Source: Hsuehochloa calcarea
Lineage: Eukaryota; Streptophyta; Magnoliopsida; Poales; Poaceae
Length of the DNA: 64,000 nucleotides
Direction: 5' to 3'
Assembly: GCA_036346395.1 (NCBI GenBank)
Contig: CM070606.1
Coordinates: 20,818,915-20,882,914 of the forward strand
Part shown: positions 56,345 through 64,000 of the stretch, in pieces
Position numbering within the stretch: position 1 is the first letter of the stretch
Layout of the letters: every line of letters begins with the position of its first letter
Made by a program: the position numbers and the translations under genes
Notes under the pieces: model-generated
What the model was told of the DNA's origin: nothing
The model's database searches: none
The model's input: only the letters and a program-made list of their open reading frames with translations

Positions 56345-57291
56345 TTATTTCCTATCAATGCCTTTGGTAGGTTCTGTACTATACTTTGCTAATAGGTTTA
56401 CGGCAAATGCAATGCCTGATCTAGTACAGTTTGCTAAATACATGGGTGCTCCTACTGCACTCAGGTACGGGAATTCTGGTCCCATGACTTCCTCCCCCTC
56501 TTCTTTAGGTCTGTACGGGTCCTTGTCTTGCTGCAAGGATCTCCCGACCATCGGCACTTTCGAAGGATATGCCTTTTCAAAGCCGAACCTTTCCAACACT
56601 TTCTGAGTGTAGGTTGGCTGATGTACTAGAATCTCTTCCGGGGTATGCTCAAGTTGCAAGCCTAGGCAGTATTTGGTTTGATCCAAATCTTTTATTTCGA
56701 ACTCCGACTCTAGGTAAGAGCTTGCTTTCTTAATACCTTCTAGTGTTCCAATGATATTCAGATAATCTTCATACACTGAGATTTATAAAAAATCCATCCT
56801 GGGATCGTCGTATAAATACACAGGGATAATTCTCATTGTTCGTGTAGCCTTTCTTACATAGAAAGTCGCTTCGAGCGATTATACGACATTCTGCCTAATT
56901 GCTTTAGTCCATACAGTGACTTTCTGAGTTGCACACTGTATAGATTTCTATTTGCTCTATCTTGGTTCGGGACAGGGATACATTCAGGTATCTTCATATA
57001 AATGTCTGAATCCAAATTTCCATAAAGGTATGCAGTTACCACATCCATCAATTTCACTTCTAACTTCAAAGTTCACTGCCATTGAGATAAATATCTAAAT
57101 GTAATTCCGCCCATGACCGGGAAATAGGTTTCTTCATAACAATCTCTTGGACGTTGAGTGAAACCTTGTGCAACGAGCCTTGCTTCTTCATTTCTCTTTT
57201 GAACAAATATCCACTTATGCCCTACAGGGTGCACATAGGGTGGTGTGCGGCTTACAGGCCCAAACACCTCTCTTTTATTCAGATAGAACAA
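56345..57291 (-). pseudogene. Copia reverse transcriptase of element B, broken
   Basis: Pieces: GHKWIFVQKRNEEARLVAQG and FTQRPRDCYEETYFPVM (57073-57291); KLMDVVTAYLYGNLDSDIYM, KIPE and LRKSLYGLKQ (56854-57069); and then 56345-56776, with KYCLGLQLEHTPEEILVHQ and FPYLSAVGAPMYLANCTRSG. At the catalytic motif it reads Y-E-D-Y (about 56762-56773) where Y-V-D-D is expected, so an essential Asp is lost. About 80 bases between pieces are garbled. Confidence 0.75.
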
Positions 57292-57479
57292 TTTGGTTTC
57301 TATTGCCTTCTTCCAATCTTCTCAATCTGATCTTTTCTTACATTTAGCGAGCGATGCAGGCTCTGGATCAAGATTGATGATTGTGGCAATTTTTTTTGCA
57401 AAGTAAATGTCGACATTGGTTGTTGGCTTATTCATACATTCTCCCGTGGTCACATAATTTATAGCTATTACTTCATAGG

Positions 57480-58900
57480 GCGATACTTCTACTTGCTAGC
57501 TGTTGCTTTCAATTGTGGACCAAGTCCCTTTAGTTTTTCAGCTCCGACGTGTGCGCACACATCCATGCTGATGTCTCCCTTCATGGGGATGTTCAATTCT
57601 AGTATGCCTTTTCTGAAGTTCCATACCGGTGCCAGGTCTCAACTGGCTCCCCTTCTGATTCTAGGGGTCCTTGGGTGATCGGTTGTCAAGTCCTTCTTAT
57701 CCTTTTTCACCAGGCATCCCCGGTTACTTCGGATTCGAGGGCCGGAGTTCTCGTCCTTTCAGAGGCCTTAGGACGGGATTAGGGATACCTTCATCGGCAT
57801 TTCAACCCTCTCCGGTGCATTGCGTACAGGCAAATACGACTTGGTCACGCTCTTCAAATCACTAAAGTGGTTAGACAGTTGATTCGCTAATGCTTGCAAA
57901 TCAATTATCTTCTGGACTGCAATTGTCTTCTAGACTTCTCTATTTGCTTCACTAGTACGCGGGTCATATGCATGGATTTCAATTATCTTCTAGACTTCAA
58001 TTATCTTATGGACTTCTCTATTTCTCGATATTTTTCATCAAGGGTTGATTTCCTCCCCCTAATGACGAGAAATAATTCTCATCTAATATGCTATCGTGAC
58101 GGTGCATGCAAATCTCGAAATGTGGGGTCCACATACCTGATTATGGATGCTGTCGCATAACCAACGTATATCCCAGACTTTTGGAGAGTGCCCATTTTAG
58201 TTTGCTGTGGTGGTGGTATAGGTACATAAACCTTGCAACCAAACCTTCAAAGATGAGAAATTTTCAGTGTTGACCCTTGCGCTAGTTGCATAGGTGAATG
58301 GATGTTATATGCCGGTGGTCTAAAATTGATGAGCTGCATGCAGGACTGCGTGTCCCCAACATGTAGTTGGTAAATAACAATTCTGCTAGTCCATTCTGGG
58401 TGTGAATATGCGGTATGGGAAGCTCAACTTGAATTCTCATTTTCACACAATAATCATCAAATGCCCTCGAAGTAAATTCTCCGGCGTTGTCCATTCTGGT
58501 GGATTTCACATGATGATTAGGGAAATTATTCTTAATGCTAATTATCTACGAGATGAGCTCTGCAGAAGCGTGGTTTCTCGTAGATAATAAACAAACATGC
58601 GATCGTTTCGAGGAAGCATCGATGAGCACCATAAAATACATAAATGGCCCTTACAGGGGCTGTTTAGGACCGCAAATGTCTCCCTGTATACGGTCCAGGA
58701 ATGCAGGGATTTCGTCCTTTACTTTCAGAGTAGAGGGTCTAGTAATCAGTTTCCCGGTGGTACATGCAGGGCACACAAAATCTTCTGTATTCAGGAAGTT
58801 CTTTACATTGACACTATGTCCCTGTGAATTGTTAATTATATTTCTCATCATCCTAAGACCTAAGTGGCATAATCTATCATGCGAGAGATAGAAGAGGTTT
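57480..58900 (-). pseudogene. Copia integrase of element B, broken
   Basis: Zinc-motif region with FVCPACTTGKLITRPS (58651-58851) and RIQGDICGPKQPL (first core Asp), then RMDNAGEFTSRAFDDYCVKM (second Asp) with HIHTQNGLAE (catalytic Glu) in 58282-58509. The C-terminal part continues in other frames to about 58080. The 57300-58080 segment is the degraded linker to the reverse transcriptase and includes AATTATCTT(C/A)TGGACTTC-like near repeats (57900-58020). Confidence 0.65.
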
Positions 58901-59680
58901 AGAGCTTCTAAATATAGTTTTCAGGGCAGTATAGGCCACAGATGCCTTAATATTAGTGTAGTAGAGCCCATTTTCAAATGAAGGAAGTCATTCTAATACT
59001 ATTTTTTTATTTTCGTCACGCTTTGTAATGAGCAGGTATTGCTTACCATACTCTTCTTCAGTCTTTACGTGGAAACCGTTAGCGCGAATATCCTTGAGAG
59101 TTCTAGTCGATTATGAGCACAACAAGGCTTCTTTAATGACCAAAGTTATGTCCGTCGGGAGTATAATTGTGGCCCTTCCTGAGCCTATTATACATGTATC
59201 GCTGCCTGCGATTGTTGTAAGGCTGATCGACTGAAAAATTCTGTCTCTCTCAAGGTGGTATTCATTGTGCCGCTACCTGCTAAGCACACTTCCTCCATAG
59301 GGCGCTACATGCGTTCTAATATAATGTACTTTATTAATATGTAGCAGAAATCAAGCAACACATAAATAAAATACTTCATATATCAGAATATAACTTGCTA
59401 TCATAGATACATGAATATAAGTCTTGCAGGACTCATCATAAGATTTTAATGCTTTGCTCTTCTAGAGTTTGCAACCATTATTCAAAGTTCTTTCACAATC
59501 ACAAACTGCAAGTGACTGTAAAAGGATCTGGGTGCAATGCGTGCACTAGATCGAATCAGCGAAGTATTCAGAAACTTCTGCCTCAATCTGCTACATGGTG
59601 ATCTTCTCCTCTTGGGCAACTACGGCTGTGGCCGCTGCTATGTCCAAAGGAGGGATGATGGGGGCTGCTACGGTTGGGTT
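58901..59680 (-). other. Degraded protease/gag portion of element B up to the junction
   Basis: Corresponds by position to protease and the end of gag. No intact motif is readable. It stops abruptly near 59680, where family 1 sequence begins. Confidence 0.4.
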
Positions 59681-60441
59681 TTGAATTCAATTAAACCTTT
59701 TTCCAAGACTTGAATGACTTTTGGGTTTGAATTGTCTTGAAAAGAATTGAATCCTAAACCTTGCTTCTTATAAGGAGTTTTAGACTTGTCAAGAATCATG
59801 TTTAATTGTTTCTTACCTTTAGAAAATTTCTCTAATGTATCATGAAGGTAAGCATTTTCTTTTCTCAAGTTAACACAAGCATCACAAGTTTTATCCATTG
59901 ATTTCTCCTTACACAAAGCAATTTCAAGCTTAAGAGCGGAACAAGAAGCACAAGTAGTATTTTCAATATTGTCCTTAAGCTTTGCATATTTGACTCGAGC
60001 AGCTTCTAAGATATCTTTGATTTCACGTTCTTTTTCTAAGCATGAAGTGCAAGGGCTAGAATCAAAAACATCAAAAGCAATCAACTTGCTAGACTCTAAG
60101 CATTTTTCACAAGGAGCAGATTTAATTTCAATTAGCTCGGTTCTAGCATTTTCAAGTTGTTGTAAAGCAATATTATGAGCAGATTGTAAATTGGTAATTT
60201 CTGAATGCATAGCATGACAAGATAAACATTCATCAGGTTCAAGAGTCTTAACATTTGCAAGTTCTAGTTTCAGTTTACCAATTTTTGACTCTAGTTTCTT
60301 ATTTTTAGTCATGACAAATTCTAGCGCTTCATCTTGACTAAGCACTTGCTCAACTATAGAATTATATTTAGCAGAAAGCTCATCATAAGAAAAAGATACC
60401 TCATCATTATCAATGTCGCGATTGTCGACCATGAAGCACAT
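59668..60441 (-). CDS. C-terminal gag coiled-coil region of copy C
   Basis: 257 codons, unbroken. Beginning MCFMVDNRDIDNDEVSFSYD, then a long helical stretch rich in Glu/Lys/Leu with repeated Cys pairs (ECLSCHAMHSE; CEKCLESS; CTSCLEKE; CASCSALK; CDACVNL). Each CxxC recurs about every 30-40 residues, which could be metal-binding or disulfide positions. It ends SKTPYKKQGLGFNSFQ, the usual sequence before the last zinc knuckle. It shows what the broken 51401-52600 of element A looks like intact. The last few codons may come from the junction with element B. Confidence 0.65.
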   Translation of the reverse strand: MCFMVDNRDIDNDEVSFSYDELSAKYNSIVEQVLSQDEALEFVMTKNKKLESKIGKLKLELANVKTLEPDECLSCHAMHSEITNLQSAHNIALQQLENARTELIEIKSAPCEKCLESSKLIAFDVFDSSPCTSCLEKEREIKDILEAARVKYAKLKDNIENTTCASCSALKLEIALCKEKSMDKTCDACVNLRKENAYLHDTLEKFSKGKKQLNMILDKSKTPYKKQGLGFNSFQDNSNPKVIQVLEKGLIEFKTQP

Positions 60442-60860
60442 GCCAAGAAAGTCTTTGGCCTTCCCTTTCTTTTCCTCTTCGCTCCGGAGTCCACATCACT
60501 AATGGATTGCTCTCCAAAAGCGGCAAGGACCCGTGGCGGCCTTTATGAGCTTGATGACATCATACTCGAGTTGTTCTCATGAGGCTTCTTCCAAGTCGTC
60601 TTCTCCTCCCCAGGCTTACCCTTACCTTTTAGCTTGGGGCAATTGGCGGATGTGGTAAAGCTCTCCACACTCATAGCAAGTAACAGGACCACCTCTCTTT
60701 TATTTCTCACATTGTTGTAAGCCCGTGAATTTTTTAGCTAAAAGGGCTAACTCTGTCTCAGAATATTTTCAAGCTCCTCCTCGAAATCGCAGATAAGCAA
60801 GCAAATGAAAATCCGAAGAAGATTCAAAAGAGTCATCAAAAGTCTTTTGTGAGGATCTCG
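60442..60860 (-). pseudogene. Middle gag of copy C with zinc knuckle, broken
   Basis: Contains the knuckle CYECGELYHI at about 60645-60685 (last ligand lost) and a Lys-rich linker in several frames. Joins the two clean gag pieces of copy C. Confidence 0.5.
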
Positions 60861-61481
60861 CTACAAAGCTAAATTATCTTTCTTGGGATGATCAACTCTT
60901 TTAATTTCATGAGTCTTGAGTTTACTATAAAGCAATTCTAAAGTAAGACTCGAAAGATCAACATTCTCTTCTATAGCAGTAGCCTTCATCTCCCACTCCT
61001 TGGTGTTGATTGCAGCCAAGAGGTGGGTGGCATTTTCAGATTGAGAATATTCAATATCAACAGCTTTCATTTGATTAATCACTTTATTAAAACGACTGAA
61101 AATGTCATCGATGCTCTCTCCAGGACGCATCTCAAATTTGTTATAATCACGCTTATAGATTGTTTGGCGCACTTTCTTAATTTGGGACGAACCCTCATGA
61201 TATGTTTCGAGAGTGCTCCAAATCTCGTGCGCAGTCGCAAAATTGCAAATCCTATCATATTCTTGTCTACCAAGCGCACCATATAAAAGATTCTTGGCCT
61301 TGTTGTTGTTAGCCAAAAGAACCACAGAAGCAGGAGTTTCAACCTCAGGAATAATGAACGGGGATCGAACAACGTCCCATATAGCTTGTCCCTCGCTCTC
61401 AAGGAATACTCGCATACGATTCTTCCAATAGGCATAGTCTTGTCCATTGAACATATGCGGTTTTGTAGTGAATCTATCCAT
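60861..61481 (-). CDS. Gag N-terminal region of copy C
   Basis: From ATG 61481: MDRFTTKPHMFNGQDYAYWK, NRMRVFLESEGQAIWDVV. It stays open for about 206 codons, through LLYGALGRQEYDRICNFATA, HEIWSTLETYHEGSSQIKK, ESIDDIFSRFNKVINQMK and LTLELLYSKLKTHEIKR. Nearly identical in plan to copy E. The frame ends at the spacer (60860). Confidence 0.75.
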   Translation of the reverse strand: MDRFTTKPHMFNGQDYAYWKNRMRVFLESEGQAIWDVVRSPFIIPEVETPASVVLLANNNKAKNLLYGALGRQEYDRICNFATAHEIWSTLETYHEGSSQIKKVRQTIYKRDYNKFEMRPGESIDDIFSRFNKVINQMKAVDIEYSQSENATHLLAAINTKEWEMKATAIEENVDLSSLTLELLYSKLKTHEIKRVDHPKKDNLAL

Positions 61482-61526
61482 CGCCAAAGTTCAGTGACCG
61501 GTTAAGATCAAGAGTGAACTAACCGG

Positions 61527-61538
61527 GCTCTGATACCA
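61527..61538 (-). other. Primer-binding site of copy C (intact)
   Basis: Minus strand TGGTATCAGAGC, two bases from the LTR end. Confidence 0.85.
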
Positions 61539-61540
61539 CT

Positions 61541-63334
61541 TGTTGGACCGAAAAGGCGACTAGAGGGGTGAATAGGAGCACGCTCACTTTTTCACAAATT
61601 ATGAACTCAATACAATTTAATTCCAGTAGCTATTAGAAAGCTATGAAGATCAATGTACCAGTACAGCGGAAGACTAGTATTGAATCCAATTAAACCCCTA
61701 AGCAATATAACAAAATCAACTAAGATTATCAAGACTCACAGCACGGGCGGTCTGACCGTTATACTCAACCGGTCGGACCGATTGCCGGGCGGTCTGACCG
61801 GCGTTGTGCTGGCGGTCGGACCGCTCCAAAATCGGTCTGACCGGTGATGACGGGCGGTCTGACCGGCCGACTCCAGAACCGATCTGCAACAGTAAAATCA
61901 GCCCGATGACGAACTTGCAATTAGGTGAAACTTTTGATTCTCAACTCTAATCTTTATGAAACTTTGCACACACCTTCTATATGCTATTGAGGACCTATTC
62001 CAATTGAATATTATGATAATTCTTGGAACGATCTTGAGCAATTGCCAATTGATTAACAGAAGGTCTAAAACCGGGCAAGAACGAAAACTTGATCCTAAAG
62101 CTTGTTCGTGAGAGATTGATGATCAAGATGATGCTAGATAGATTCACACATATCACAGCAAGCTAATTCACGTGAAAGAATCAATCACAAACTCGCGGAT
62201 CAAGGAAAGCCCTAAAATCACCAAATTGAAAGCAAGAACGAAAAGAGACTTATCTCAAGCAAACCTTGCATAGATTGATTTCGTGATTGAAGCTGGATTA
62301 CATCCACACCATCATGGATCAGTAGACAATCAAGGATCACGAAATTCACCACAAACCATCAAGAGCCCTAGCCTCCACCTCAACTCCCCTAAAGACAATT
62401 AGGGTTTTGAAACATAAAAAGGCGAGAGTGAAAAGAGCTAGATGGTGCAGCCACCACCTCCCCCTATTTATAGTGGAGGCCTAGACTCCTAGGGTTTGAC
62501 TCCATTGGGCTCCCGTTAAGGCCCACTAACAAACGGGTCACACACGCACGCTTCGCAAAGCGCCGTCTTTAACCTTTTGACCTAAACCGCTTCACCATGC
62601 GCCATGGATTCGCCAATAGGTCACCCTTGTCCATCTTGTGTCACGCTTGAGTCGTTGACCTCACCCGCATCGTTGATCGCTACGACCTCAACTCTTCAAG
62701 TCTAGTCCCGATTCTCCTCGCCGTTGACCGTCGTTGACCACCAAGCAACTGCACAACCACGGACAAGCAAACACGAATTCGGGAACAAGTTCTTCACAAC
62801 TTGACCCATGTTAGTCAAAACATGCATCATGCAAATCATATGCCACGATACCAATGACTTTGACCTAACCAATCAACATCGCCACGGTTGGCCGACGTTC
62901 AAGTCGATCGGGTCTGACCGCTCGGTGAGCGGTCGGACCGCCCATGGCGGTCGGACCGCTCCACGTGAGCCGGCGGACCGCCTGGGACTTAGCCAAATTC
63001 AACCCCAAAATCCAAACCTCTGAAACTTTAAACCAATAGAACTTTTATCGAGACTCCAAAATCATGAGACCAAGTGCATTGGGATCCCCTCACTTGCCTA
63101 CAACACCTATTTTTGGCCCGACTCATTTTGACCACTTTGGTCATCGCCGTCCGACCGCCCTACATGGCCGGTCCGACCGATTTGGGACCGGCTCGGACCG
63201 CCGTGCAAGAACCGTCGGACCGCCTATCGATAAGCTCAGAACTTTGTCGAAAACGCGTGAAACGACAAACCGTAAACGCCATTGCCAATTGTCACATCAT
63301 CCTAAGATCCGAACATATCCACATGAAATCCACA
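61541..63334 (-). mobile_element. LTR of copy C, shared with the next family 1 copy
   Basis: Starts TGTTGGACCG and ends GAAATCCACA. TATA box (minus) at 62465-62472. Palindrome clusters at 61743-61880, 62908-62985 and 63140-63230. It is flanked by a primer site (left) and a purine tract (right, 63335-63346), so it serves two internal regions. Confidence 0.85.
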
Positions 63335-64000
63335 ATCTCCCTTGATGAACACATTGGCAATTATCCGTAAAAGTAAGTAAGAGGTTTGAAAACGAGTTTA
63401 CTCGCAGTTTTCGCACAAAGGCACAACTTGGTCCATAAACAAGAAAAAGCAATGAAAATGACCAAGCTGGCATCAGAATAGTATAGGCATGTGAGACAAG
63501 ACAAAAGTAAGCATAAAAACTTTGATTTCCAGAAAAGGGTCAAAATTCTCACATGAGGTCCATATGAAAGAACAATTGTTCAATTGACCTATGATCATTG
63601 TGAGGATAAAAGAATGCAATTCAAGTTCAGAATATTCAATAAAACAATAAGAATGCAACTCAAAAACTCCCCCTCACTATGATCCTCGATTTTCAAAAAC
63701 TTTCAACTTTGCAGTTACTCCCCCTTTGTTTAATCTTCTCCCCCAACAAAGAAATATCTTCTCATTAACACATCTTCTCCAAATAAAAATAGCAAAGAAA
63801 TATAACACATCTTCTCCCAAAGAAATATCTTCTCATTAATTAACACATCTTCTCCCCCTTTGACAATGGATTCATCAAGGAATCACGCCTTCCTCTCATC
63901 CAGAGATATCCAATAGATGATAAAGAAAGAAGCAGAAATAAAAGAAGCATAAACAGGAGCATGCATGAAGTGCAATGGAGTGGCTTCATTTTTGTATTTT
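63335..64000 (-). mobile_element. 3' end of a further family 1 copy (D), continues off the window
   Basis: Purine tract (minus AAGGGAGAT) and then gene-free sequence matching 46491-47045 of element A closely (for example CACAAAGGCACAACTTGGTCC, and AAGTGCAATGGAGTGGCTTC at the edge). An insertion of repeated ATATCTTCTC words at 63751-63850 distinguishes it. Confidence 0.8.

Larger units (their letters stand above)
44001..59680 (-). mobile_element. Copia element B (different family), split by element A and truncated
   Basis: The 3' LTR (44001-44305) and 189 bases next to it lie left of element A, and the RNase H, reverse transcriptase and integrase part resumes at 55691 on the right. Nothing of element B's 5' LTR or intact gag is seen before family 1 sequence starts near 59680, so it is 5'-truncated. 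Together they form a nested insertion, B being older. The YVDD motif is altered, so it is dead. Confidence 0.75.
59680..63334 (-). mobile_element. Copia family 1, copy C: gag, primer site and LTR
   Basis: On the minus strand: LTR (63334-61541), primer-binding site, gag N-terminus, spacer, and coiled-coil C-terminal gag, ending at the junction with element B. Protease and pol are missing, the same part that is lost in copy E, but the break point is different. Confidence 0.75.

Overview
The window looks like a nuclear segment of a grass (Poaceae) genome. It has GT-AG introns, long intergenic stretches and a dense load of LTR retrotransposons. Those with a recognisable primer-binding site use the initiator-tRNA-Met site TGGTATCAGAGC. 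Only one ordinary host gene is supported: a ten-exon COP1-interacting-protein-like gene on the minus strand (14403-20644). There are no bacterial features, CRISPR arrays or rRNA genes.

Layout. 1-7840: minus-strand Ty3/gypsy material. A 2.8-kb LTR (323-3150) has a primer-binding site and a Gly/Arg-rich gag start on one side and a polypurine tract plus a zinc-knuckle array ORF on the other; a second, different LTR-like block follows (5557-7840). 7840-10610: internally deleted copy of a Copia family ('family 1') with gag and one LTR. 10611-13980: plus-strand Copia reverse transcriptase/RNase H remnant, then two short related LTRs enclosing 1.5 kb without retroelement genes. 13981-21555: the host gene and its flanks. 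21693-about 24860: probable minus-strand gypsy solo LTR. 25080-36323: complete plus-strand Copia element with 1.56-kb LTRs, 5-bp target duplication GGGAG, gag-pol, and an extra ORF between pol and the 3' LTR (SIRE/Maximus-like). 36329-44000: decayed intergenic DNA with a LINE-like tail, an 809-bp TRIM-like element, three MITEs beside (TA)n tracts, and a possible orphan promoter/first exon. 44001-64000: nested minus-strand Copia elements. A complete family 1 element (44500-55690, TSD CATTT) sits inside a different Copia element (44001-59680). That element abuts another family 1 fragment whose LTR (61541-63334) is followed by the 3' end of a further copy running off the window.

Reading frames. 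Most retroelement frames are broken. When the two LTRs of one insertion are compared, differences are mostly 1-3 base indels, often at CAG/CTG/CCG/GGG, and three of six initiator-Met primer sites lack the same base (TGGTATC-GAGC). The host gene shows five small indels, three of them at homopolymers. I infer that part of the breakage may be consensus sequence error, perhaps linked to CHG methylation in the elements, rather than real decay. Raw reads would settle this.

No undescribed biochemical system is evident. The most interesting items are the indel pattern, the zinc-knuckle array, the extra ORF of the 25-36 kb element, the TRIM-like element, the antisense coding-like fragment between the short LTRs, and the palindromic GGCGGTC/GACCGCC clusters in family 1 LTRs.
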